Origin: Cryptomeria japonica
Lineage: Eukaryota; Streptophyta; Pinopsida; Cupressales; Cupressaceae
Length of the DNA stretch: 64,000 nt
Direction of reading: 5' to 3'
Assembly (NCBI RefSeq): GCF_030272615.1
Contig: NC_081407.1
Span: 377,819,132 to 377,883,131, forward strand
This document shows positions 25,000 through 36,844 of the stretch, in pieces. The position numbers and the translations under genes are program-made. The notes below the pieces were generated by a model that searched no databases, was not told the origin of the DNA, and worked only from the letters and a program-made list of their open reading frames with translations. The first letter of the stretch is position 1. The number at the start of each line of letters is the position of its first letter.

Positions 25000-26046
25000 T
25001 AGAAATGACAAGCTCATCCCACTTTTAGAATGAAAAAATATTGAGTTATGTGTTGTAGGACTAAGTGTAAAAGTAGAAAGCAACTTATTATAACTTGAGA
25101 TAGAAGCATGAGATGAATTTGTGCACCTGGATTTGGCTACAATATGTCGAGACGAAGCTACCCTATGAATTTGATGAAAAGTTGTCAGGACCGTGCTGAA
25201 AGTGTCTACTATCCTCTGAAAAATCTGTGAAACAAAAAAATTATTTTCCGCCTCTCCAAATGGATTCTGAATATGCAAACAGAGTTGTGCACCTACAACC
25301 TACACACAGAAAAGACAAGAAAAGGGGTTGGGATTGGGGGTTTGCCTTCAAGGCAAATCCCAGTTTTGGAATTATCCAAATGATGAAAGAAAGTACTTGC
25401 AAGTAAATATAAATGAAATAATGAAATTTAATTCACCTCAAGGGAGGTTTTTGATAGAATGTAGGTATATTTGATTGTATTAAATTGAATGTTGAAAGGG
25501 ATCTCTTCTTCAGTGGTTGAATCCTTCACTTGAATGCAACACCTAGCCTTGAAGGAAGACTTGAGAATGCTCAATGCTAGAATGGAATGCTTGAATGCTT
25601 GAACTTATGCCCACTCTTCGCTTATCCAACTTTTTTCTTCTTGAACTCATGAAACTGAGAGGGAAAATTTGACATATATACTTGTTAATTAGGGTTAACT
25701 AATTGATTGATTTTTCATCACAGGCCGACACAGGGAAAGTTTTTCCCATTTTATGCAAAGTCCAATACAAAGATAGGACAAAATAGGGAAAGGAAAAGGG
25801 CACCACACCCCTATCCTAGGAGAAAAGGGGTACCACACCCATATTCTAGGAGGGATAGGGGCACCACACCCTAGTCCTGCCCCTGTCTCAAGAGAGGAAG
25901 CAGGTTCAAGTAGTGCAGAGGGCTGCACAAGTGGAGTTTCTGGGGGTTGAGAAAATCTCGGATCTCTGATCAAGCTTGGGAATTCGAATTGGCAACGTGA
26001 AGACACTAACATGGTTGAAAATTGCAAGGGTCACAATTTTATGACA
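25000..26046 (-). mobile_element. Minus-strand LTR of a Gypsy-like element
   Basis: The right edge reads, on the minus strand, TGTCATAAAATTGTGACCC, directly after a purine-rich tract (26047-26068). That is the arrangement at the start of a 3' LTR. Within it a TATATAT TATA-like box lies at about 25676-25684. Three diverged units of about 35 bp with the core GCACCACACCC...CTAGGAG lie at about 25796-25880. The left end is not resolved; a C-rich block near 25320-25345 and sequence down to 25000 may still be LTR or leader. The Gypsy-like assignment is inference. Confidence 0.5.
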
Positions 26047-26068
26047 CTATATTTATCCCCCACTTTAG
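26047..26068 (-). other. Polypurine tract next to the LTR
   Basis: The minus strand reads GCTAAAGTGGGGGATAAATATAG, ending at the TG of the LTR. Such tracts prime plus-strand DNA synthesis in LTR retrotransposons. Confidence 0.6.
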
Positions 26069-26935
26069 CGGGAGTATAATCATACGCCAATACTGCTAGT
26101 AAAGTACAAGGAAACAAGATTGAAAGACTTCTACCATGTCGAGGAGGCAAGATGCACCAAGTACCCAGTGGACCAAGAATCTTATTAAATCGATTGACAA
26201 AGTAAAACTAAAGATCAAGAAGGTTCCTCTCACTATGAGTCGAGAAAAAGATATCAAAAATATAAAGCAAAGCTGATTTTACTAAATAATTCTATGTATC
26301 AAAGTGCAAAATATGAGTGGAGTGTATGCCCCCATGTTAAAGATTTCACACACGCCTTATCAGGAGAAATTTATTTAAGGTAGGATACACCCAAGAGAGA
26401 GAGAAGAGGGAGCATATTATCACAAGGATATAGCCTCCAGTCGAGGAATAAACCCAAGAATAATGAATACAAAATGAAAGGTAATTTTTCTTTCCTTGGG
26501 GTTAGTATGCTATATGCTAACTCATAGACATAAAAATAAAATTGGCATAGGTAACAAGGGCTTCGGTATTTCGAGAGCCAATGGAAGTAAAAAATCCAAA
26601 TTAAGTGCTCGCAACCCATGTTCCTGTTCTGGGATAAGTTGATTTTAAACCACCAATAGCATATGAAAGGGCACCCATTGATATTTATCTTCTCGAAGAA
26701 GCGCTAGTTTAACTCGCCACCCTTGAATTTTATCTTGGGTAGGGGTATTGGCATTGACGGGAAGAGATAGAAGCAAAGACACTAGCAGCATCCATTTCAG
26801 TTCCAAATCCCCTTGCCACGCTATGGGTTTACCACCTAGCAACCCCTATGATCAGAGACACTATGCGTTGTTAATGCTTTGTAAGGTTGATATTCATGTA
26901 ATGTACCATGGACGTGGGTGGTAGAATAAGGAGCA
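26069..26935 (-). other. Possible 3' internal region of the same LTR element
   Basis: By position this should be the end of the internal region. Short minus-strand frames (26371-26619 and 26645-26842) occur, but I recognise no integrase or other domain, so it is probably non-coding or decayed. Confidence 0.3.
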
Positions 26936-26939
26936 TCAA

Positions 26940-27250
26940 CATTGCACGTGGTACTCAACAAAATGCTCAGGTGAATCATAGATGTTTAGACAGTGCATTC
27001 GACATGTTTGACAGAATGTTTCAAAGAGATGTCATCTCATGTAATGCAACAATTGCAAGATATGCACAAAATGGATTTCCCAAAAAATCTTTCGAATCTT
27101 TCAAGCAAATTCAAAATAGTAGATGTAGATTTGAACATCACAACCTTTGCCAGTTCCTCACGTGGTATGAATGTCCACAAAGCATAATAGAATTCAGAAT
27201 TTTCATGAGAAGTTATAGTTGGAAATGCTCCCACAGGCATGCAATACAAA
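26940..27250 (+). pseudogene. PPR protein gene relic 2
   Basis: Plus-strand translation contains SAFDMFDRMFQRDVIS, then NATIARYAQNGFPKKSFESF, a clear pentatricopeptide (PLS-class) pattern of the type ...A..FD.M..RDV.SWNA.IA.YAQNG...A...F. A frame shift then gives DLNITTFASS (family ...N..TF.S.L..), and another gives an IHEKL-like piece. At least two frameshifts and no start codon or complete array make this a fragment. It abuts the T-rich repeat at 27250 and the Copia-type element beyond. Confidence 0.8.
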
Positions 27251-27400
27251 ATGTTTTTATTTAGATTTTTAAATAAAGTTTTTTTTGCATGGGCATAATA
27301 ATTGTTCAATAAAGTTTTTTTTGCATAAAGTTTATTTTTTAATGAAGTCTTTTTTTGCATGGGAATAATAATTGTTTTTATTTAGATTTTTAAAATCTTT
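27250..27400 (+). repeat. Degenerate tandem repeat, about 40-bp units
   Basis: The words TTTTTTGCATGGG(C/A)ATAATAATTGTT, AATAAAGTTTTTTTTGCAT and TTTTTATTTAGATTTTTAAA recur two or three times. It marks the junction between the PPR relic and the LTR element to the right. Confidence 0.65.
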
Positions 27401-27419
27401 TAAAAACACAAACATCATT

Positions 27420-27725
27420 TAATAAGTCAAACTGGGAACACTTTTTTTCTTGTCTCTTCACACCTATCTTATAGTGCAGGGTTGATTTGCTCCTTTATAT
27501 CTCTTGGCCACATCCCAATCGAAGGCATCTTTTTCTGTAATATTCTACAGGGCTTTTTGGTGGCATCATCTTCATGTTTCCAGATTTGCACTATCATGTT
27601 GTATGCTCTTGCATGAGCAATGTTGTACTCGCACTTTCATAATGTGCCACACCTCTTTGTATCTTGTAATTGTTGATATATTTGATGTAATCCTCTTATA
27701 TACATAGATAGTGCAAAATCTCACA
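27420..27725 (+). mobile_element. Probable 5' LTR of plus-strand Copia-type element
   Basis: The sequence ends AATCTCACA directly before TGGTATTAGATCC, a Copia-like primer-binding site. A leader (27740-28550) and a gag ATG at 28552 follow. A CTTGTAATTG...TGTAATCCTCTTATAT stretch near 27663-27705 looks like the polyadenylation/R region. The TG start is not resolved and the 3' LTR is not visible, possibly lost in the assembly gap. Confidence 0.45.
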
Positions 27726-27738
27726 TGGTATTAGATCC
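27726..27738 (+). other. Primer-binding site, Copia-type
   Basis: TGGTATTAGATCC differs at a few positions from TGGTATCAGAGCC, which is complementary to initiator-methionine tRNA. It sits directly after the CA that ends the putative LTR. Confidence 0.55.
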
Positions 27739-28551
27739 ATTAGAGTGTCATTGGTTTGCTAATTGAGAGAAATTGATGCTATTTGGTATTGTGTATTTTT
27801 GAGTTTTCTATTGTAGGTTATTATTGAAGCTTGATGGGTCAAATCTGAGGTTACCATTGGATTGAGGAGGACCAAGAAAGTTAGTTTTGCCTTTTGTTTC
27901 ATCCAAATCGGACTTCGGAGGCGAAATCTAGAGGCATTTGAAGTTTGACACTGTGGCGGAAATTTTCTAGAAATCATAATTTTGCAGGCATTTTTCAAAT
28001 AGCAATATCTCACTCATCCGGACTCATTTTTTCAAGCAATTTTTTTTGTTTTGGGGTAGAATTTCGTGATCTGTACAATGGTGTAGGATTTTTCTATTTC
28101 TCAGATAAAGGTTTTTCAGAAATCATGAAATCTCAATTTTTACAACTTTGGAGGCTTCATTTGGGCTCATATGTACTTCTTTTTAGGTGCCATTTTTGTT
28201 GAAAGTGTATATTTTTTCATATACCTTCATAATCTGCCATTTGTTTGCAGTAATTTGAAGTAAAAATTGTACTTTCATTATTTGGCCATTTTTGGCATAT
28301 TTGGTACTTGCATTTTGCTTGGATCTCAATTTAGATCACTAGCAGTATTTGTTGAAGTCTCTTAGATCTCATTTTGAGAAGTTGTAAATTGAAATCAGAA
28401 GTCCACTTTGCCTTGTTTTTCAAGTGGCCTATTATACACGCACTACATATAAAGTGCCAAAATCATCTTTTTTGGGGGTACTTTGATTGAGTGAATTTGG
28501 GGGGGTGTCTCTTGTGCTTTTGTACTATTATGTTCCTTCCTTTTTGCTGCT

Positions 28552-29487
28552 ATGGGTTCTTCTAAGTTTCCTCTCTTAACTCCTCATAATTATGCTACTT
28601 GGAAAATTGATGCAAGGAGTAAACTTATGGAAAAAGGACTAACTTATTACATTGATGGAACTATTGTTGCTCCCACTGATCCTAAGGTTGATCCAGTTGG
28701 TCACTTGGATTGGCTCACTAAAAATATCATGGCAATTGGTACCTTAAGAAAGTATGTATCAAAGGATCTCATTTTTCATATTGATAGATGTACTCTAATC
28801 AAGGATGCTTGGAAAAATTTTCAAGACTTATATAATCAAGTTGATGAGATTAGGGGATATCAAATTGATAGTGATCTCACCATGTTGGATCCCAAGAACT
28901 TTGATACTATACAAGATTATGTCACTAAGGCAAATGTGTTGAGGGAACAACTCAAAGATTGTGGCATTGATAAGAAGGATACTCAATTGATATTCAACTT
29001 GATAGGCAAGCTTCCACAAGAATATGCAGCATTTGTTTCTAGTTTCCAAACCCATAGTTTGACAATGGGTTCAAGCTACACAATGCCTACATTTGATGCT
29101 TTCAATGAAATGTTGATGATGGAACAAACTAAGTTTATAAGCATGGGCATTCTTAAGGCTTCTAAGTCTCAATCATTAGTGGCAAATCAAGGGAACAAAG
29201 GAAATCAAGGAAAGGACAACTCAAACAAGAAGAAATGGCAATCAAAGCATAAGGACAAAGCATCATCCTCTCCACAATAAGGAGATACATCCTCTTCCAA
29301 GAGGGATAATTCACCAAAGAGGGAGAGACCTACTTGTGCCTATTGTAAAAATTTTGGTCATGAGGAGCATCGTTGCCATTCTAAGAAGATTGATGAGCTC
29401 ACACATATCATCAAAAAGCATAACATTGATGTGCCTAATATCTACAAGAAGGATGATTCATCAACTTCCACTTCCTCACATTCAAAA
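28552..29487 (+). pseudogene. Copia gag (UBN2 type) with zinc knuckle
   Basis: The ATG at 28552 opens a 242-codon frame with the UBN2/gag-polypeptide pattern of plant Copia elements (LLTPHNYATWKIDARSKL, KDAWKNFQDLY, LREQLKDCGIDKKD, LIGKLPQEYAAFVSS). After one TAA at 29278 the same frame continues to a CCHC zinc knuckle, CAYCKNFGHEEHRC (about 29335-29376), and reaches a TGA at 29488. Gag forms the virus-like particle and the knuckle binds RNA. Only two stops interrupt it, so decay is mild. The same frame carries protease and the unusual acidic region downstream. Confidence 0.85.
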
Positions 29488-29505
29488 TGAAAAGGGAAAG
29501 CATTC

Positions 29506-29946
29506 ATGGCCTCTACAAGTGGGAAGACTCGCTCTTTTGGAAAAAGAAAAGGAAAATCTCTATGTGCTACTATTAGTCATGATTCAGAGAGATGGCTTCT
29601 AGATTTAGGGGCTTCTCATCATATGGCATCTTTACAGTCTATGTTCTCTACATTTGAGCCTTGTACCATGCCGCAAATTTTGATGGGCAATCATACATAT
29701 ATGGATGTGATTGGGAAAGGATCTATTGACATTGGGGATAACTCCTTCAATGAGGTGTTGTGTGTACGCCACTTGACAAACAATCTCCTTTCTATCTATC
29801 AAATCACACATGCCACAACTAAGAGAGTTGTGGAGTTCACACCTGAGTCAGTTTTCATTAAAGATTTGGAGACTAGAGCTATCATTGCGACAAAATGCCA
29901 TGAGCACTATGAAGATTGTCAGAGAAAAGAAAAAGTCTTCTATTAA
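29506..29946 (+). pseudogene. Copia protease (retropepsin) region
   Basis: The same reading frame as gag continues with ERWLLDLGASHHM, the Copia retropepsin active-site pattern W..DSGAS.H. The serine after the catalytic aspartate is leucine here, so the protein is probably inactive. It is followed by EVLCVRHLTNNLLSIYQI, matching the family's ...VP.L..NLLSVSQL. The usual GAG-pre-integrase domain should follow, but the sequence changes character near ATKCHEHYEDC and ends at TAA (29944). No LWH..LGH motif or integrase appears downstream. Confidence 0.75.
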
Positions 29947-30030
29947 CTTGAAAACAAAGAGCTTGAAGATGATGATTCAAATTCTTTTCAGACATGCATG
30001 CAACCGAAGCTTGAAAATAATGACTAAGAC

Positions 30031-31134
30031 ATGCATAAAGAAGAATTCCCTATAGTTTTCATTCCAGCTTGGTGTCTCAAGTCTTATGATGATGACTTTC
30101 TACGTGGAGAAGATATTCTCATTCATCCATCACCGACAGTTCAAGATGAAAACTTTTTCAAGGAAATCAAAGGTATAATACCTAGTGAACAATCTTGTAT
30201 GGATATGACCAATAGAGAAGGAAGCATAAGTAAAATTTTGCAGACATATTCTTTATCTTCAAAAATGGAGACATTTACTGAATTTCTAGATCAGCCTCAA
30301 GTGAAAGAATTTGAACCATCGAGAATCCACTCTTTATCATGCATGTCACCTGAGTATAAAGTTTTCATTTTTCATGAAGAGTGTGATGAAGAGGAATCAT
30401 TGGGACAAGAGAGCACAAAAAGTAATGCAAATATCTATGCGAGGGTTGAATATGAAATCCATGTAAGTATATCAATAAATATCCCTATTTTTATGGAATT
30501 GCAATCTATGCCTTATGAAGTATTCAAGGTTCAAAGAAATCCTCCTTTTGAATATTTGGATCAAGAAGACATCCTTATTCAAGGGGATAATTTTGGGAAT
30601 TATATCGAAAATGCAGAGAAAAATGAGGTAATGGATGATCTAATGAAGGAAATCAATGAAGTTAATTCTCATAATGTTTGTATTTCAGATTGTTGTTTGA
30701 AGGCTTCAAATGATGACTTCTCCTATAGTAAAAGTGCGTACCTCAATCCTTTGTTTTCAGATGAGCGTATTTATACAGATGATTTTCAAGATGAAATTCT
30801 TGAACATGATTCAATGGTTATGTCTACTCAAGTTTCATCACATCATAGATTATATGAAGGTTGTCTGATTTGTGGATTAATTTATTGTAAACCAGACTAT
30901 CAGAGGGATCTTCAGATAGAGGATATGGGTATGCTTGAGAATATTTCACAAATTGTCAATAAAGTTCAAAGTGGTACCCCAATACTTGAAGAGAGCCTAC
31001 AAATTTATGATGAGAGATGGTTGTTTGGTTCACTGTCCAAATTTTTTTCTCATCTTATACATGTTGATCTTGCTAGCTCACTAATCTTACAGGTTTCACA
31101 TGGACGCTCGCCATATTTTTGCACAGGTGCCTAG
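30031..31134 (+). pseudogene. Unrecognised acidic ORF in frame with gag-protease
   Basis: An open frame of 367 codons lies in the same frame as gag and protease, separated from protease only by TAA (29944) and TAA (30025). It runs to the edge of the assembly gap. The product is acidic and has no domain I know. Features include WCLKSYDDDFLRGEDILIH near the start, a related CCLKASNDDFSYSKSAY near residue 230, EECDEEESLGQES, and DQEDILIQGD. The internal similarity suggests an old duplication. It occupies the place where integrase and reverse transcriptase should be. It could be an accessory retroelement ORF, a captured sequence, or part of another element joined here by insertion or misassembly. 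Confidence 0.6.
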
Positions 31135-31634
31135 NNNNNNNNNNNNNNNNNNNNNNNNNNNNNNNNNNNNNNNNNNNNNNNNNNNNNNNNNNNNNNNNNN
31201 NNNNNNNNNNNNNNNNNNNNNNNNNNNNNNNNNNNNNNNNNNNNNNNNNNNNNNNNNNNNNNNNNNNNNNNNNNNNNNNNNNNNNNNNNNNNNNNNNNNN
31301 NNNNNNNNNNNNNNNNNNNNNNNNNNNNNNNNNNNNNNNNNNNNNNNNNNNNNNNNNNNNNNNNNNNNNNNNNNNNNNNNNNNNNNNNNNNNNNNNNNNN
31401 NNNNNNNNNNNNNNNNNNNNNNNNNNNNNNNNNNNNNNNNNNNNNNNNNNNNNNNNNNNNNNNNNNNNNNNNNNNNNNNNNNNNNNNNNNNNNNNNNNNN
31501 NNNNNNNNNNNNNNNNNNNNNNNNNNNNNNNNNNNNNNNNNNNNNNNNNNNNNNNNNNNNNNNNNNNNNNNNNNNNNNNNNNNNNNNNNNNNNNNNNNNN
31601 NNNNNNNNNNNNNNNNNNNNNNNNNNNNNNNNNN
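31135..31634. other. Assembly gap (500 N)
   Basis: A run of exactly 500 N, probably of nominal size. It separates a plus-strand element on the left from a minus-strand Copia on the right, whose 3' LTR is missing and may lie here. Confidence 1.
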
Positions 31635-31649
31635 TACAATTGCTAGCAA

Positions 31650-32568
31650 TATAAATGTATTTAGCTTCTGCAGTAGATAAAGAAATAGCATTTTGCTTCT
31701 TACTTGCCCAAGAAACCAACTTCTTTCCCAAAAATAATGCACCACCTATAGTGCCCTTTCAGTCATCAACATCACCTGCCCGATAAGCATCTATAAAAGC
31801 ACTCAAAGTAAAGTCATCGTTTTTAGAGTACCACAAATCAAAGTGAATTGTTCCTTTCAAATATCTGAATATCTATTTTATAGTAGTAACATGAGATTCC
31901 TTAGGAGCATCTTGAAATCTAGCAACATGACATAAAAAATTCATTAGATAGTCATCATCTTTTGTCAACTTACATCCGGTCACCATAGGTGTACCAGCAG
32001 GTTTAAAATCCTCAAAATAATTTTTCTTTAGTAGTTCCTTCACATACTTAGACTGAGATATGAAAATACCTTTATCCAACTGAGTAATTTGCAATCCTAA
32101 AAATAATTTTATCTCACCAATCATAGACATTTCAAATTCATTTTGCATCTCTTCAGCAAATTTCTTACATAGACAATCATTTCCTCCAAAGATAATGTCA
32201 TCAACAAAAACTTCAACAATCAAAATATTATTCGGATCAATCTTGAAATAAATATTATTGTCAGCGGTACCTTTGTTGAATTCAAGCTTTATCAAATACT
32301 TATCCAATTTGGCATAATAGGCTCTAGGGGCTTGCTTCAATCCATATAGTTCTTTCCTCAACTAGCAAACCATATTTTTTTCATTTATCGGGTGAAATCC
32401 ATCTGGTTGGTCAATGTGGACTTCTTCCAATTCACCATTAAAAAAGGCTGATTTGACATCCATCGGATAAAACTTGAAATCTTTGTGAGAAGCATAGGCA
32501 ATAAATGATCTAATCGCTTGAACTCTAGCCATCAGAGAGAAAGTCTCTTCATATTCAATTCCTTCCAT
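31650..32568 (-). pseudogene. Copia reverse transcriptase and RNase H relic
   Basis: Minus-strand pieces in order: FYPMDVKSAFFNGELEEVH (32568-32362), then after a stop KELYGLKQAPRAYYAKLDKY and VEVFVDDIIFGGND, where FVDD is the catalytic box, followed by FLGLQI and GIFISQSKYVKELLKK (32361-31873). Further on comes SWASKKQNAISLSTAEAKYI of RNase H, just before the assembly gap. Domain order is that of Ty1/Copia. Stops and frameshifts separate the pieces, so it is inactive, although the polymerase aspartates are still present. Confidence 0.9.
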
Positions 32569-33064
32569 CTGTGAATAACCTTTACAAATAAGTCTAGCTT
32601 TAATTCAGACAAGTTCACCCTGTTCACTCAACTTATTCCGAAATACCCATTTAATTCCAATTACATTTTTATTCCTAGGTATAGGAACAAGAATCCATGT
32701 ATTATTTTTCTCAATTTGATTATTCCATAGCTTTAATCTAATTTTCATCTTTGCAATCTTCATCAACATTCTTAGGCTCAATCTTAGAAATTAAATAAAT
32801 TTATTTAGCAAGTCTTCTTCTAGTCATCAAACCTTTATTCTTATCACCAATAATCTGATTTTCTAAATGATTCAACCTTACATACCTAGGAGTTTTAGGA
32901 TTTTCTTGAATTTAAGGTTCTTGAACTCTTTCTTTTGCATTAACAACTGCAATTTCTCCTTGATTCTTTGGCTTTTCTAGATCAACTTGAACTTGATTCT
33001 GCATTGGCTTCCCTTTATCTGAATTACCATCCTAATCATTACATTCATATCCACAAGATCTAAT

Positions 33065-33860
33065 TTATCTTATATTACCTTCATCAAACTTCACATTAGC
33101 ACTTTCAACCATATTTCTCAATCTTTTATTATAACACCGGTAGGCCTTACTTTTAGTAGAATAACAAAAAAATTCCTTCATCATATCCAACATCAAACTT
33201 TCCAAGATCTTCATCTCTTTTGATATAGCATATACTACCAAATGTTTTGAAATATCCAATAGTTGGAGCATGACCAAACCATAACTCATAACGAGTCTTA
33301 CCAATATCACCTTTGAAATTTACTCGGTTAAGAGTGTATACAACAATACTCACAGATTCTCTTCAAAATATATGGAGAACATTTCATTCAATCATCATGG
33401 TTCTAGCAGCTTCTTGAACTGCTCTATTCTTCCTCTCCACAACACCATTCTACTATGGTGTTCTAGGAGAAGATAATTGTCTCTTAACTCCATGATCTTT
33501 ACAATATGCATTACACTCACTGGAAGTTAATTCTCCACCTCTATCAGATCTCAAACACTTCAACTTCATTCCCATCTCAGTTTCAACTCTAGCCTTGAAA
33601 ATCTTGAACTTCTCCAATGCTTAAGACTTCACCCTTAAGAAAGTAACCCACATCATTCTTGAATAGTCATCAATCAACAACATGAAATACCTATCACCCT
33701 GCAAGCTTCTTACTCTAGAAGGACCACATAGATCAGTATGCACAAGATCCAACAATCTATTATAATTATATTATTTTCTCTTATAAGTAACTCTTTTTTG
33801 CTTCCCTAATTGGCATTCCTTACTCACCAAATTAGAAGGCTTTATTAACTTCGATAGATT
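33065..33860 (-). pseudogene. Copia integrase relic
   Basis: On the minus strand the core shows LLIDDYSRMMWV, LKCLRSDRGGELTSSECN and a degenerate P.TPQQNG-like region interrupted by stops. It is followed by the C-terminal GKTRYELWFGHAPTI and KTFGSICYIKRDE (33353-33065). These are the catalytic-core and post-core motifs of Copia integrase, which inserts the cDNA. The frame is broken in several places. Confidence 0.8.
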
Positions 33861-33880
33861 TCTAACTGCCAGAGTAGAAC

Positions 33881-34409
33881 TTATTCAACCATGTAATCAA
33901 AATTTATATTACACTTCCCTTTATGCCATAACCAACTTTCATCAATGTGAACAATCAAACAACTGTTACCACCAACATTCAAGTGAAAAATATTACCTTT
34001 AGTCTTTGTACTTGATGCAATCTCAGTTCTAGAGCTACTCAAGATCTCACATTTCCCATTCTGGAATTGTAAGTTATATCCCTTATCAATCATATGACCA
34101 ACACTCAAAAGATTATTCTTTAAACCTTCAACATACAACATATCATCAGTAGAGAGAAACAAAACCTCTACCATGGATTGCACAAGCTTTATTATCTCTA
34201 AATCTTATTACACCACTATCATACCTTTCCAAGTTCACAAATTTACTCTTATCACATGTCATATGATGAGAGCAACCCCTATCAATTACCCATTCATCTT
34301 TCTCCTCAACTTTAGCAGCTAAAGCTTTCTCTTCATTAGTGTAGCTTGTAGAATCTATAGCTATAAGATCATCTTCTTTAATAGAAATTAACACAAACTC
34401 ATCTCCCAA
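33881..34409 (-). pseudogene. Copia protease and GAG-pre-integrase relic
   Basis: Frame 34409-34146 contains EWVIDRGCSHHMT, the protease motif with the serine after the catalytic aspartate changed to arginine. Frame 34183-33881 contains YVEGLKNNLLSVGHMIDKGY and a SWLWHKGKCNINFDYM-like pre-integrase motif (family LWH.R.GH.N...). The two frames overlap, indicating a frameshift. Confidence 0.85.
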
Positions 34410-34522
34410 ATTAACCTTATCTGACTCATCATCTGTGACACCTTTATTAGTAGTATAATAACACTTCTTCTAATATTTAGACTTATATGGCTTAAATGGC
34501 TTCTTAGGATTTGCATCTCTTT

Positions 34523-35400
34523 CTAGACACCTTGATGCAAAATGTCTATCTTATTACATGAAAAAAAAATTATTGGTAACTTCCCTTCATACTTATTGGC
34601 ACCTTTAGGCAATCTTATGGTAGTAAGTGCTTCAAGCTCCTCAAGCTCTTTTTCTTCATCTTCCATCTCTTTCATGTCTTTCTCATATCTAGATAATCTT
34701 GTAGAACTTTCTCCTAGATCATATCTCTTCTTCCCAAAAATAGTAGCTTTGAATGTAGATTCAGTATTAAGAAGAGGGTCTCCAAACTCTCTCAGCTCAA
34801 AAGAAGCAAGCTTGCCAACCAACATATCTCTTGTCACATTTGTTAAAGTCCAGATCTCATGAATATCAACATCTTTATGCTTGTATGTATGAGGCAATGA
34901 TATTAACACCTTAGAAACAATCTCTCACTCTTCAAGGACTCCATCAGAACATCTGATTCCGCAAATAGGCTCATTCACCTTACGCATAAAAGAGATTTTA
35001 TTCTCATATTCACCCATATTTAGGTTCTCATACTTTCCTTTCAAACTCTTGAACTTAGTAACTTTCACATGATTGCTACCTTCATGCAAGTTCTCCAGTG
35101 TTACTCAAATCTCATGAGAAGTTTCAAGATCCATTACATTAGTCATTTCAGAATCTGACAAGGCACTCAACATTCCTTCCTTGTCTCTAATATTGTATTA
35201 TGCTTCCTTCGGCTCATCTAGAGTAGAAGAACCATTCTGAGGGACATTATAAACTTTCTTAGTGATCTTCCAATACTCTTCTCCAATGCATCTCAAATGT
35301 ACTAGCATCCGACTCTTCCAAAGACTTTAGTTTATTCCATCGAATCTCGGACTATCTTTCTTGACAGAAATGATTTCCACCCCGGATCTCCTCAAGCAAT
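34523..35400 (-). pseudogene. Copia gag (UBN2 type) relic
   Basis: The minus strand from about 35400 carries gag motifs interrupted by a few stops: KVTKFKSLKGKYENLNMGEY, SFMRKVNEPICGIRCSDG, then the open frame 34909-34523 with ISLPHTYKHKDVDIHEIWTL and MLVGKLASFELREFGD. A remnant of the zinc knuckle follows (FFSCNKIDILHQGV) with the second cysteine and histidine lost. It lies directly downstream of the primer-binding site, as expected for the first ORF of a Copia element. Confidence 0.85.
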
Positions 35401-35427
35401 CAAGCTTATTCCAAAGGAGAGGATCTA

Positions 35428-35439
35428 GCTCTGATACCA
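35428..35439 (-). other. Primer-binding site of the minus-strand Copia
   Basis: The minus strand reads TGGTATCAGAGC exactly, the canonical sequence complementary to the 3' end of initiator-methionine tRNA. It is two bases from the LTR end at 35442. Confidence 0.9.
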
Positions 35440-35441
35440 AT

Positions 35442-36789
35442 TGTTGGCAACAATGCAAAAAATTGAGAGGGGGGCATGAATCAGTTTGCACCAAAACTTT
35501 AGCAACTTAAACTATAAAACAAATCTGATGATTAACAATTAAAGCATGAAACAACACCACATCAATAACACACATAACACAAATATTTTTGATGTGGAAA
35601 ACTCGGTTAAGGGAAAAAACATGGTGGGAACCTACCCACAATGAGATAATACCCTATTAGGAGTAAATGTGAATATTACAATAGGAATGCACATGCATTT
35701 AGGGACACTCTGTAGAGATCACTGCTCAAAATAAAAAACCTAGAAAGGCTAAAACCTTAAGGGAAGGCTCACTACCTTAAAAGAAGTCTCACTGACTTGC
35801 AAAAACTTTTGGACTACAATCCAAATCATATGAAGTGTGAAAATAACATCTCTATATGCTTGAGTATAGTTCTAGTTAAGCACACTCTTCTCTGCAACAC
35901 TTCTCTTTTCCTTCACACTTCTGACAGATCAAATCACTTATTCGCACATCCAACTTGATCATTTAATCACATATACAACATAGACACTCACAGACATCCA
36001 TCTTACATGATTATTACATATATCTGTACAATTCATCAAACTATATTTCGAAGTTGGCTAAACCCTTAATACAAATTATAAAATAATATCCTCACATGCT
36101 ACAACAATACATGCGGACAAAAAATTGTCGGCTAAGACATAGTCTGGACCCAAATCAATATCGCAAACATGCAACACCTTGAAGAATCATGCCTCAATCA
36201 TCTGCAACAATCTACAAACACCAAGAATATCACATAACATGAAGGACATCATTAGACGAGGAAAATATTCAATAACATGCACAATAATCAATGCGAACTA
36301 CCAATATGTATAGAGCATGATTAAAATACATTCACAAGAAACGTGAATTGCATCATAACAACCACAATAACTTAGATGATCATAATCATCATCATCTCTC
36401 TACCAGAGCTCAAGAATATCAACATAACTGGCTATCAAGATGAAAGATTCACTTATGGATATCCAAATAATGAACCTAGATAACTGAGAATACACATCAA
36501 CATACAGAAAACATTCCACACATCTGTAACCAAATATATAGAAATTTTAGAGGAATATAGAGCACAAACCAGAATACCAGATAACACGAATATCTACATA
36601 ACATCCAAAATACCGGATCTCATAACTCGATCAAATAATCATGTAGACCTTTGCTAATGAGAATCAACCATCTACAGACAACATACTTAAAACCCTTTAA
36701 ACCACATCAACTCATCTGTAATACCCACGCTAAATCAACTCTTTGAATCAAACTGCAACAAGTTAGAATACACAAAAAATTGTCCAACA
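35442..36789 (-). mobile_element. 5' LTR of the minus-strand Copia
   Basis: The LTR runs from TGTTGGCAACA at 35442, beside the primer-binding site, to CCAACA at 36784-36789, giving a TGTTGG/CCAACA inverted terminus and about 1.35 kb. A second possible end is CAACA at 36840-36844, because 36790-36844 reads on the minus strand like the sequence just before an LTR in related elements (TTGTCATTGATGTCAAAG). That extra piece may be flanking sequence from a tandem or earlier copy. The matching 3' LTR is not visible left of the pol region and may be in the gap. Confidence 0.7.
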
Positions 36790-36844
36790 ATCTCCTCATC
36801 AACAATCTCCACATATGTCACATACTTTGACATCAATGACAACA

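Noticed and set aside
31073-31745. Long ORFs spanning the first N run
   Set aside because: Open only because N codons contain no stop.
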